Assembly: GCA_041736895.1 (NCBI GenBank)
Contig: JBGSSS010000005.1
Span: 1 to 64,000, forward strand
Length of the DNA: 64,000 nucleotides
Source: JANRLT01 sp041736895
GTDB taxonomy: Bacteria > Planctomycetota > Planctomycetia > Pirellulales > JALHPA01
Direction of reading: 5' to 3'
Shown: positions 1 to 7,143 of the stretch, one piece after another
Layout of the letters: each line of letters starts with the position of its first letter
How positions within the stretch are numbered: the first letter of the stretch is position 1
Made by a program: the position numbers and the translations under genes
Notes under the pieces: generated by a model
What the model was told of the DNA's origin: nothing
Databases searched by the model: none
The model's input: the letters and a program-made list of their open reading frames with translations, nothing else

Positions 1-29
1 CTAACCCTCCCCGCAAGGGGGAGGGGACC
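1..29. repeat. GC-rich intergenic hairpin with GCAA loop
   Basis: CCTCCCC and GGGGAGG arms pair around a GCAA loop at positions 5-26. It resembles the other small hairpins scattered through the gaps of this window and may also act as a terminator of whatever lies upstream. The rest of 30-200 shows no gene. Confidence 0.5.
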
Positions 30-173
30 AAACGGGTTTTTGGTAGGTTGGATCGTTACTGATGTCAGCGCTTTTTCGTAACTCAACTTCAAGACGCGTA
101 ACCAAGGCACGATTGACGTCGAACCTTTAACTGCCAGCGACGAAGAAAACTTGATTCGCCCAACCTCAACTCG

Positions 174-197
174 TGTGTGCTGAAGCCCACACTACTT
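174..197. repeat. Degenerate GTGTGGGCTAAAGCCCACAC-type palindrome
   Basis: The stretch from 174 to 197 reads like a mutated copy of the palindrome at 4983-5005 (GTGTGGGC, AAAGCCCACAC, then ACTACT). It sits just before the Rieske gene and contains the GTG codon at 177, which argues that the true start of that gene is the ATG at 201. Confidence 0.55.
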
Positions 198-200
198 CTC

Positions 201-779
201 ATGACTCACATCCTTCATCCCGGCACGCCTGAACCGCCGCGGCGGAAATTTTTCGTCAAGCTCGCGGCCACGATCATCGGCGGCCTCATCACCGCCGTGC
301 CGGTGCTCAGCGGCCTTTGGGTCTTCACCGATCCGCTGCGTCGGAAGAGCAAAGCCGGCGGCGCGGCCGATGCGGACCTGGTACGCGTGACGACGCTCGA
401 AGCGATCCCCGACGACGGCATCCCGCGGCTCTTTGCCATCGTCCAAGATCGCGTCGATGCTTGGAACAAGTACAAGAACGAAGCCGTCGGCTCGGTCTAC
501 ATCACGCGCAAGCCGGGGACCAAGGAGCTCCAGGTACTGAACACCTGCTGCCCGCACGCCGGATGTGCGGTGAGTTTTTCGCGCGAGTCGAGCAAGTTCC
601 AATGCCCCTGCCACAACAGCGCGTTCGCTCTAAGCGGTGCCATCATTGAACCAAGCCCCAGCCCCCGCCCTCTGGATTCGCTCAAGGTACAGCTCACCGG
701 CGAGCCGGGTAAAGAAGAAGTTTGGGTCGATTACCACAACTACAAGACGGGCATCGCCGAGAAGCAGGTGCGCGGATGA
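201..779 (+). CDS. Rieske [2Fe-2S] iron-sulfur protein of a quinol:cytochrome c reductase
   Basis: 192 aa. It carries electrons from quinol to cytochrome c in the bc-type complex, anchored in the membrane with its cluster domain outside. Seen: one hydrophobic N-terminal segment (about residues 24-46) after an arginine-rich stretch, then the two cluster boxes CPHAGC (C117, H119, C122) and CPCH (C135, C137, H138), giving two Cys plus two His ligands and the disulfide pair. The ATG at 201 is preferred over the GTG at 177, which lies in a dispersed palindrome. The stop overlaps the start of the cytochrome b/c gene (ATGA), so the two are almost certainly translationally coupled subunits of one complex. 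Confidence 0.92.
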   Translation: MTHILHPGTPEPPRRKFFVKLAATIIGGLITAVPVLSGLWVFTDPLRRKSKAGGAADADLVRVTTLEAIPDDGIPRLFAIVQDRVDAWNKYKNEAVGSVYITRKPGTKELQVLNTCCPHAGCAVSFSRESSKFQCPCHNSAFALSGAIIEPSPSPRPLDSLKVQLTGEPGKEEVWVDYHNYKTGIAEKQVRG

Positions 780-3049
780 TCAAGTCGTTTCTCCTCTGGC
801 TCGACAATCGAACCGGCATCAAGACGCTCCTCAACGAAGCGCTCTACGAACGCATCCCCGGCGGCTCGCGCTGGCGATATGTCTGGGGCAGCACACTCGT
901 CTTTACGTTCATGGTCCAGGTCATCACCGGGATTTTCCTCTGGATGGGTTACAGCCCCAGCCGCACCACGGCGTGGGAAAGCGTTTACTACATTCAGCAT
1001 GAAATGTCCGGCGGCTGGTTCCTGCGCGGGCTGCATCATTACACCGCGCAGGCGATGGTCATCTTGCTCGCGCTCCACTTGATGCAGGTCGTGATCGACG
1101 GCGCGTACAAAGCGCCGCGAGAGATCAACTTCTGGCTCGGCTTGATCCTGATGCTCATCGTCCTGGGTCTCGCACTCACCGGTTATCTGCTGCCGTGGGA
1201 CCAGAAAGGTTACTGGGCCACGCGCGTCGCGACCAACATCTCGGGCATCGTCCCGGTCGTCGGCGATGCGACGCAGAAAATCGCCCTCGGCGGCGATGAT
1301 TATGGCCAGCTCACGCTGACGCGGTTCTTTGCGCTGCATGCCGGGTTGCTGCCGGCGCTGTTGATTGGGTTTCTCGTCCTGCACGTCGCCGCGTTTCGCA
1401 AACATGGCATCCACGCGGTGCAGCCACTGCGCAAACCCGACGAAATGTTCTGGCCCGATCAAGTCCTCAAAGACGCGGTCGCGTGCCTGGCGGTGTTGCT
1501 CACCGTGGTGTTCTTGATCTTCTGGCCCGTGATCAGCGGCCGCGCGTCGCTGGATCACCCGGGGCATCTCGGCGCGGAACTCGGCTCGCCGGCCGATCCC
1601 TCGACAACGTATTCCGCCGCGCGGCCCGAGTGGTACTTCTTGTTCCTCTTCCAATTCCTCAAGCTGTTCGAAGGCTGGGGCGAAAAGGGCGAACTCATCG
1701 GCGCGATCATCATTCCGAGTGCCTTGCTGGGCATCCTCTTCCTGATGCCGATCGTCGGCAAATGGAAACTGGGGCATCGGTTCAATGTGGTGTACCTCTT
1801 CCTAGTCCTCGCCGGCGCAGGCTATTTGACCTGGGCCGCGATTCACGAAGACACGCTCGCGCGCGGAGTCTCGGGTGATCAATTCGCCGAGACGCGCAAG
1901 GAGCTCAAGCAGCGCACTTACGCGCCGCATATTTCGTTAAAAACCGGCACGGATTACACGGCAATCGCATTGGCGTTCAATCAAAAGAAGAAAGACTTCG
2001 AAGCGCTTGAAAAACCAACGAGCGCCGAGACACAAGCCTTTGAAAAAGCGAAGCAAGAGTACGAAAAGGAAGTCGCGCCGTTGACGGCCGAACTCGCCGA
2101 ATTCAAAAAACGCAAAACTCCGTTCGAGCAATGGCAAAAATCGACCGAATATCTTGCGGCCGTCGCATCGGCCAACGTGGAAGCCGAACGCGCGGTGCAA
2201 CTCGCCGGCGGCCCCGACAAGATCCCCGTCACCGGCGCGCTCGATTTGCTCCGCAACGATCCCAAAACGATGGGCCCGCGTTTGTTTCAGCAGCATTGCC
2301 TGAGTTGCCACGACTATAAAGACCCGGACAACAAAGATCCGCTCGTCATGACAGCCGACCGGATGGTCTTGCCCAAGACCCAGCCCGACGTCGTACCGCC
2401 TCAAGTCGCCCGCGATATGGCTGGCAACGTCGAATATGAACCGAGCGGCGCGCCGAACCTCTTTGGATTTGGCTCGCGCGCGTGGCTCCGCGGGTTCTTG
2501 GACAAGACGAAGATCGCGCACGTCAAGTACGAGGACCTGCTCCTACCAAAAGACCCAGCCAAGGAAAACAACCCGCTGCGTTACCTGCGCGAAGCGTTCG
2601 ACGCGCCGTACTTCGGCAACACGAAGCATCGCACGGGCGATATGGTCGATTACGTCAAGAACATGGAGTTCAAGGACGCGGAACTCGACCAAATCGCCGC
2701 GGCACTTTCAGCCGAAGCGCATCTCCCCTCTCAAAGTGACGCGGATCACAAGGACAAGGACCTGATCACCGCGGGCCAAGCTCTCATCGCGAATAGCGAC
2801 AACTGCGCCCAATGCCATCGCTGGCGCGGGGACGAGAACAAGGACAGCGGAGTTCCGGACCTGCAAGGGTACGCCAACTCCGAATGGCTCCGCGAGTTCA
2901 TCGCCAACCCCAGCCATGTGCGATTTTACGGCAAAGCCGGCAACGACCGCATGCCGGCCTTCGCCAAAAACGCCGACACGGACAACGGGAATACGCTGAC
3001 GCGCAAGGAGATTGATTTGCTGGTGCGGTGGCTGCGCGGGGATCCTTAA
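776..3049 (+). CDS. Cytochrome b fused to a di-haem c-type cytochrome domain
   Basis: 757 aa. Membrane core of a quinol:cytochrome c reductase. The N-terminal ~390 residues are cytochrome b: helices carrying haem ligands H87/H101 and H188/H203, the PEWY quinol-site motif and further helices as in a b6 plus subunit-IV fusion. The second His pair has 14 residues between its members, the b6 rather than mitochondrial spacing. A charged, probably coiled-coil linker (about 400-480) follows, then a soluble tail with two haem c sites, CLSCH (508-512) and CAQCH (677-681). The start is the ATG overlapping the Rieske stop. The fused tail likely passes electrons directly to a terminal oxidase or periplasmic carrier. 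b/c fusions are known in planctomycetes; the role of the long linker is not clear. Confidence 0.92.
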   Translation: MIKSFLLWLDNRTGIKTLLNEALYERIPGGSRWRYVWGSTLVFTFMVQVITGIFLWMGYSPSRTTAWESVYYIQHEMSGGWFLRGLHHYTAQAMVILLALHLMQVVIDGAYKAPREINFWLGLILMLIVLGLALTGYLLPWDQKGYWATRVATNISGIVPVVGDATQKIALGGDDYGQLTLTRFFALHAGLLPALLIGFLVLHVAAFRKHGIHAVQPLRKPDEMFWPDQVLKDAVACLAVLLTVVFLIFWPVISGRASLDHPGHLGAELGSPADPSTTYSAARPEWYFLFLFQFLKLFEGWGEKGELIGAIIIPSALLGILFLMPIVGKWKLGHRFNVVYLFLVLAGAGYLTWAAIHEDTLARGVSGDQFAETRKELKQRTYAPHISLKTGTDYTAIALAFNQKKKDFEALEKPTSAETQAFEKAKQEYEKEVAPLTAELAEFKKRKTPFEQWQKSTEYLAAVASANVEAERAVQLAGGPDKIPVTGALDLLRNDPKTMGPRLFQQHCLSCHDYKDPDNKDPLVMTADRMVLPKTQPDVVPPQVARDMAGNVEYEPSGAPNLFGFGSRAWLRGFLDKTKIAHVKYEDLLLPKDPAKENNPLRYLREAFDAPYFGNTKHRTGDMVDYVKNMEFKDAELDQIAAALSAEAHLPSQSDADHKDKDLITAGQALIANSDNCAQCHRWRGDENKDSGVPDLQGYANSEWLREFIANPSHVRFYGKAGNDRMPAFAKNADTDNGNTLTRKEIDLLVRWLRGDP

Positions 3050-3069
3050 GAAAATTGCGGATTCTTCCA

Positions 3070-3270
3070 TTACTCCGAGTCATCATCCAGCGGCTCGTAC
3101 GGCCCCCAGCCAAGAAACTCGTTTTTCTTGGCGCACGCCTCGTTCCACGAAGCAGCCTCGGTGGACCAAATCATCACTGCGTCAGCGGGCAACTGCCCGC
3201 GCGCGTCGGCATTGTTCTGGGGAAAGAACGAGTAGTCCGGGCCGTGTTGCCAGAGTTCATAAGTTTGCAC
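3070..3270 (-). CDS. Small hypothetical protein (66 aa)
   Basis: 66 aa, acidic C-terminus (EPLDDDSE), rich in aromatic residues with no membrane segment or signal peptide. The sequence (start MQTYELWQHGPDYSFFPQNN) has the look of a real compact protein and resembles short uncharacterised planctomycete proteins, but I cannot assign a function. It lies alone in the gap after the cytochrome gene, convergent with it. It could be a small regulator or stress protein; that is a guess. Confidence 0.6.
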   Translation of the reverse strand: MQTYELWQHGPDYSFFPQNNADARGQLPADAVMIWSTEAASWNEACAKKNEFLGWGPYEPLDDDSE

Positions 3271-3315
3271 GGGGATTGCTCCTGAGTCCGCAGATTCATC
3301 GCGGGCGTAAAATTC

Positions 3316-4077
3316 CTATTCTCGTTTCGCCGCCCAGCGGACAATCTTGCGAATCGCCTCGTCATAATTTTCACTTTTTTCCGGATGAGGACTGACGCAA
3401 AAGACGCGGCCCGCGCCAAACGTTCCCCGCGCGAGCGCGGTGCATCCTTTCATCACGCCCTCGGGTGCGCCGTTCTTGGCAATCTCCGTGGCGAAGGTGG
3501 CGACTTCTTCGTAGTCGGGAATGTCCTCTTTGCCCGCCGGGGCGAGGAGCGGCCCTTGATGATAATAGACGGGCAGCCTTTCTGATTTCACATCAAAGAG
3601 TTGCTGTCCCGGTTGAGCCAAACCGAGTTCGACGTCGCCGAACCCGCGAGCCCAATGCTTGCGGTCGAGGACCTTGGCATCGAGGACATGCAGCGACCAG
3701 TCGTAGTCGGCACTGGCCAAGTACGCGCCCGCGCAGATGCCGACATAGCCGCCCCCTTTGCGCAGAAATTGGCGTTCCTGCGTCAAACCCGTTTCGCCGA
3801 GCGTGCGGCCTTGCCCGCCGCCGGAACCGCCGGGATGAATGACGACGTCGAAGTTGTCGAGGATGCCGGCGCGGATGTCCGCCGCCTTGACGCGCGTCGT
3901 GGCGAAGCCGTGCTCCTTGGTCAGCGCGCGTTCGAGGTTCGCGGAGCCCTTGCCGCCGCCGCCCACGTCGTCGTAGATCGCGACGCGGAGGGGTTCAGTT
4001 GACGCACGCGGTTGTTCCTCGGCGCGGCAGTGATAAGTCGCCACACAACAAAGACAAAGTGCCAGAAATAATCTCAT
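3316..4077 (-). CDS. Secreted BPL_N-domain (glutamine-amidotransferase-like) protein
   Basis: 253 aa. It begins with a signal peptide (MRLFLALCLCCVATYHCRAEE). The rest matches the biotin-protein-ligase N-terminal family, a class I glutamine-amidotransferase-like fold: a first strand VAIYDDVG, the HPGGSGGG loop and the nucleophile elbow GGYVGICAGAYL with its cysteine. Many planctomycetes export several such proteins; their substrate is unknown. The ATG at 4077 is chosen over one five codons upstream because the signal peptide starts there. No operon partner is obvious. Confidence 0.8.
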   Translation of the reverse strand: MRLFLALCLCCVATYHCRAEEQPRASTEPLRVAIYDDVGGGGKGSANLERALTKEHGFATTRVKAADIRAGILDNFDVVIHPGGSGGGQGRTLGETGLTQERQFLRKGGGYVGICAGAYLASADYDWSLHVLDAKVLDRKHWARGFGDVELGLAQPGQQLFDVKSERLPVYYHQGPLLAPAGKEDIPDYEEVATFATEIAKNGAPEGVMKGCTALARGTFGAGRVFCVSPHPEKSENYDEAIRKIVRWAAKRE

Positions 4078-4331
4078 CGGCCGATCTCCCAAGGAAGCAA
4101 TATCACCGGTCCTAATTTTAGCAACTTTTTGCAGCAGGTTTTATGCGAATTCGATGTGATAGGCTGTTCTTGGTGCATTGGATTTTCGAAGGCATGGCTC
4201 CGATGTCCAAAGTTCGGAAATGTAGCGGCGACGGCGCGAAAGCATCGGATAATCCACAATTTTGTCGGGATTCGTTATAGTGCAGAGACCACGCCGGGTA
4301 GCGAACACGCGCCAAACCAGGGGCCACCGCA

Positions 4332-4838
4332 ATGCGATTTCATCTTTCAACACTCTTGCTCGCGATGGTGATCGTCGCTCTCGGACTCGGGTGGTACTTG
4401 GACCACAACGATCCGCGGCGAACGGAAATTGTGGGGACGTGGCATTTTCCATATAAGAGTCTGCCTTACGGGCAGATGGGCTACTACACCATGTTGACGA
4501 TTTATGAAGACGGCACATTCACAAAAGAAGAGATATTCCGCTCTCACAGTGACACCTATGAAGGAACCTACCATGTGGAGAAAGACGGCATCATCAACTT
4601 TCACGTTGTCAAGAAAACAATCAAAACTGATTTGGATGAACACTTTTCAGAAATCTATAAAAAGATGAATCAGGATCCGCCGCCGAAGCGGCTGCCAATA
4701 ACACTTGATGTGAATTACGAATTACGCTGCGCCGTGGATAAAGCGGGTTTCTTACTTTTAGAAAATCTGTCCTTTCATTTCGATGAGGATAGTGAATGTA
4801 AGATCCGCTGGAATGGGTCTTTAGAAAGATCGAAATAA
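4332..4838 (+). CDS. Hypothetical membrane-anchored protein
   Basis: 168 aa. The N-terminus (LSTLLLAMVIVALGLGWY) is the short transmembrane anchor found on many planctomycete hypothetical proteins. The remaining ~140 residues look like a soluble beta-rich domain with alternating aromatic and polar residues and no recognisable catalytic motif. The region is less GC-rich than neighbouring genes. A hairpin terminator follows at 4861. Function unknown. Confidence 0.75.
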   Translation: MRFHLSTLLLAMVIVALGLGWYLDHNDPRRTEIVGTWHFPYKSLPYGQMGYYTMLTIYEDGTFTKEEIFRSHSDTYEGTYHVEKDGIINFHVVKKTIKTDLDEHFSEIYKKMNQDPPPKRLPITLDVNYELRCAVDKAGFLLLENLSFHFDEDSECKIRWNGSLERSK

Positions 4839-4860
4839 GAAATAGTCACCCGCGTACAAT

Positions 4861-4891
4861 AAAAAACCGCCGAGATTATCGGCGGTTTGGT
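4861..4891. terminator. Bidirectional hairpin terminator
   Basis: AAACCGCCGA pairs with TCGGCGGTTT around GATTA. Read on the minus strand the stem is followed by a T-run, suited to ending the MazF-type operon; on the plus strand it lies just after the gene ending at 4838. Confidence 0.75.
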
Positions 4892-4903
4892 GGTTAGTTT
4901 CTT

Positions 4904-5005
4904 CTCGCCCTCGCTAACGCTACGCGCTACAAAAATTCGCGTTGCTTGACTCCCTTGCTTACGCTGCGGGCTGCTAAATTGCGTGTGGGCTAAAGCCCAC
5001 ACTAC
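4904..5005. repeat. Cluster of short dispersed repeats
   Basis: Three repeat units sit side by side: CTCGCCCTCGCTAACGCTAC (4904), CTCCCTTGCTTACGCTGCGG (4950) and the palindrome GTGTGGGCTAAAGCCCACAC (4983-5002). Relatives of the second occur at 31251, 46701, 52473-52531 and 60530; the palindrome has a degenerate copy at 174. Confidence 0.7.
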
Positions 5006-5061
5006 TAACCCGTCAACTGATCCAACGGCCCCGCGGCACGGTGATCCGAGTTGCCGAATTT
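5005..5061 (-). pseudogene. 3'-end relic of a second DUF1552 gene
   Basis: On the minus strand this 57 bp stretch encodes the last codons of a DUF1552 protein (ending AGPLDQLTG and stop) and aligns without gaps, at roughly 80 % identity, to the end of the intact gene at 5621-5677. The mismatches change few residues, so this is a diverged paralogue tail. Everything upstream of it is missing, replaced by the TA pair at 5079-5616. Confidence 0.75.
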
Positions 5062-5078
5062 GAATAGGTGTTATGGAC

Positions 5079-5408
5079 TTAAAATTGCGGTTTAACAAAC
5101 TTCGCCCAAGTTTGCTTGATGACTTCTCCATCGCTCGTTGATAATCGGCCAATCCTTGCCACTAACAATGATGACATCTCCAGACAATCAAGTCTCGCAA
5201 GCCGCACGGTCGACGGTTTTCGCAATCCAGCCGCTGCCCAATCGTTTAGCGGCACATCAAAATTTGTACGCGGAGTTGCTGTCGTGATCACCGCTACGAT
5301 GGCATCATTTCCATCGAGCCACAAGATAAGCACGGGACGAACTTTGGAAGCCTGCCCCGCGGTAAAGGGAACATCCGCTACCCAAATCTCACCGGGCAAG
5401 ATAGTCAT
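5079..5408 (-). CDS. MazF/PemK-family toxin (growth inhibitor)
   Basis: 109 aa. The N-terminus (PGEIWVADVPFT), the KVRPVLIL strand and the AVITTATPRTN segment fit the PemK/MazF SH3-like barrel; members cleave mRNA at specific sequences until bound by their antitoxin. The ATG at 5408 lies inside the upstream antitoxin gene (20 bp overlap), the usual arrangement for coupled expression. A hairpin terminator lies about 190 bp downstream at 4861-4891. No catalytic residue appears missing, but activity is inferred from family only. Confidence 0.85.
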   Translation of the reverse strand: MTILPGEIWVADVPFTAGQASKVRPVLILWLDGNDAIVAVITTATPRTNFDVPLNDWAAAGLRKPSTVRLARLDCLEMSSLLVARIGRLSTSDGEVIKQTWAKFVKPQF

Positions 5409-5616
5409 CGTATAGCCCCTCATCCTCCGGCGAATAACCATTCAAAAAAGCAGAATGGTCGCGAATCGGAATTTCTGCGGGATTGGTTTCAGCGGGCCGA
5501 ATGGAAACTTGCCAATGGCCGGGTCCAAGAATTTTTCCAGCTTGCTCTGGCAAACGCAACAGCTCGCCGGGCTTCAAGAAAATATCGTAAGTCATTTCAA
5601 GTGGATTTGGTTCCAT
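5389..5616 (-). CDS. Antitoxin partner of the MazF-type toxin
   Basis: 75 aa, acidic at the C-terminus (SPEDEGLYDDY). It precedes and overlaps the MazF-type gene and has the size and charge of an antitoxin. The motif RDHSAFLNGY followed by the acidic tail is one I associate with planctomycete antitoxins next to PemK-type toxins; no classic DNA-binding domain is evident. It starts only four bases after the stop of the DUF1552 gene, so it may be transcribed from that gene's promoter or from one inside it. Confidence 0.75.
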   Translation of the reverse strand: MEPNPLEMTYDIFLKPGELLRLPEQAGKILGPGHWQVSIRPAETNPAEIPIRDHSAFLNGYSPEDEGLYDDYLAR

Positions 5617-5620
5617 CGTG

Positions 5621-6967
5621 TTACCCTGTCAATTGATCCAGCGGACCCGCGCTGCAGTGATCCGGGTTGCCGAATTTTTCGAGGCGGTGCCCGAAGCCGT
5701 GGGCGAGGGACATGAGTAGGCGGTTGTGCGGCGTTTTCTTGTACTTGAGCGAGCGGCCCATTTCGAGGTCGTAGCCTTGCCCGCGCATGCTGCCGACCAT
5801 CACGAACGGGATGTCGTTGAGCGTGTGCGAGTTGCCTTCGCCGAGTTCGTTGGTCCAGATGATCAGCGTGTTGTCGAACAGCGACCCTTCGCCGTTTGGT
5901 TCCTTGGTTTCGGCCAGGCGCTTGCAGAGGTGGGCCAGTTCTTCGCAGTACCAGCGGTTGATCTTGGTCAGCTTGGCTTGGACTTCGTCCTTGCTGTTCG
6001 GTTCGTGCGAGAGTTCGTGGTGGCCTTCGTCGACGCCGAGCCATTTGTGCCGCGCGCCGCCGACCGAGTTCGTGTACTGCAGCGTGCCGACGCGGGCGAA
6101 ATCGTTCGCGAAACTATTCACGATCAGCTCGATATTCAGCCGGCTGATCTTGGGCATGTTGTCGTTTTCTTCTTTGATGCCTTGTTCCAGGTTCGGCATC
6201 GCGTGCGCGTTGGTCAGGTCGCCCGCCGATTGCAGTTCGACCTCGAGCTCGCGCACGAAGCTGGCATGCTCGACCAGGAGCTGCTGATCTTCTTTGCTGA
6301 CTTGCTTGTGGATGGCGCGGAGATCGTCGCGGACGTCGTCGAGGATGCTCTTCAACTGCTCTTGGTCCTTTTGGCGGCCATAAAGCTTGTTGAACATCTG
6401 GTACGGGTTGTCGATCGGCGCGAGCGGCTTGTTCGCGCCGGTGTAAACCATGCGTGTCCAAGTATCGGCCCGATCCGGGACCATGACGCCGAATTCAAGC
6501 GAGCCGAAACGGGTGCGCGTCGTCGGGTCCTTTTGCAGGAAGTTCTTGATCTCTTGATCGATCGAGATGCCGCTCGCCCAGCCGGCGGGCGTGTGCGAGC
6601 CGCCTTGGATATTGCCGGGGAACAATTCGGTGCCGGTCAGCAAACAGCCGATCCCGCGCATGTGGTTGTCGCCGTCGCCTTTGATCAGATCGCCGACGCC
6701 ATTGAGGATGAGCGTCTGCGCCTTGAACGGCTCCAGCGGCGTCATGATTTCTTTGAACTTGAAATCGCGGCCTTCTTCGTCGGGCCAGAAGTTTTTCTTG
6801 ACGATGCCGTTGGGGCTGAACATGACGATCAGCCGTTGCTTGCGTTTGCCGTTGGCCGTCTTGCCCGCGGCGCGCGCGAGGCTCGACAAGTTGGTCACGA
6901 ACGGCAACGCCGCCGCACTGATGCCCAGTTTGCGCAGAAACGAACGACGATCGGCAGGAAAGGACAT
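5621..6967 (-). CDS. DUF1552 family exported protein
   Basis: 448 aa. A Tat-like leader (RRSFLRKLG) is followed by the DUF1552 domain over the rest of the protein, including VMFSPNG, NHMRGIGC and the closing DHCSAGPLDQLTG. DUF1552 proteins are abundant in planctomycetes and nearly always accompany a DUF1592-type cytochrome gene, as here. Their biochemical role is not established; links to degradation of complex polysaccharides are suggested in the literature. The gene follows the DUF1592 gene on the same strand, separated by a long hairpin (7017-7125). Confidence 0.92.
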   Translation of the reverse strand: MSFPADRRSFLRKLGISAAALPFVTNLSSLARAAGKTANGKRKQRLIVMFSPNGIVKKNFWPDEEGRDFKFKEIMTPLEPFKAQTLILNGVGDLIKGDGDNHMRGIGCLLTGTELFPGNIQGGSHTPAGWASGISIDQEIKNFLQKDPTTRTRFGSLEFGVMVPDRADTWTRMVYTGANKPLAPIDNPYQMFNKLYGRQKDQEQLKSILDDVRDDLRAIHKQVSKEDQQLLVEHASFVRELEVELQSAGDLTNAHAMPNLEQGIKEENDNMPKISRLNIELIVNSFANDFARVGTLQYTNSVGGARHKWLGVDEGHHELSHEPNSKDEVQAKLTKINRWYCEELAHLCKRLAETKEPNGEGSLFDNTLIIWTNELGEGNSHTLNDIPFVMVGSMRGQGYDLEMGRSLKYKKTPHNRLLMSLAHGFGHRLEKFGNPDHCSAGPLDQLTG

Positions 6968-7016
6968 GCGGAACCTATCGAGGCGGGAAGTCTATCGGGA
7001 AGGCAAATGCGGTTAG

Positions 7017-7125
7017 TACACTGATTTTTATGATGTGACTGATGAACACTGATCAGCAAATGCAAGAAATTCTTGTTCTCTTTGCTGATCAGTGAAAATC
7101 ATAAAAATCTTAAAAATCAGTGTAC
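7017..7125. repeat. 109 bp near-palindromic element
   Basis: The ends GTACACTGATTTTTATGAT and its complement at 7105-7125 face each other, with a second nested pair CTGATCAGCAAA / TTTGCTGATCAG and a central CAAGAAATTCTTG. The whole gap between the DUF1592 and DUF1552 genes is thus one folded element that would form a long hairpin in RNA. Confidence 0.85.
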
Positions 7126-7143
7126 CATTCCGGAATCTACATC

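Noticed and set aside
4074..4259. 61-codon minus-strand frame upstream of the BPL_N gene
   Set aside because: Overlaps the promoter and the beginning of the signal-peptide gene and lacks protein character.
4904..5005. CRISPR-like array
   Set aside because: The repeat units are of different sequences, not regularly spaced, and have no cas genes; no CRISPR array was seen anywhere in the window.
5005..5616. Interpretation of the DUF1552 tail repeats as integrase attachment sites (attL/attR)
   Set aside because: The two 57 bp copies are only about 80 % identical, with changes consistent with protein-coding divergence, and there is no integrase; a paralogue relic fits better.
5726..7024. 432-codon plus-strand frame opposite the DUF1552 gene
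   Set aside because: A long antisense frame caused by high GC; the DUF1552 protein on the other strand is unmistakable.
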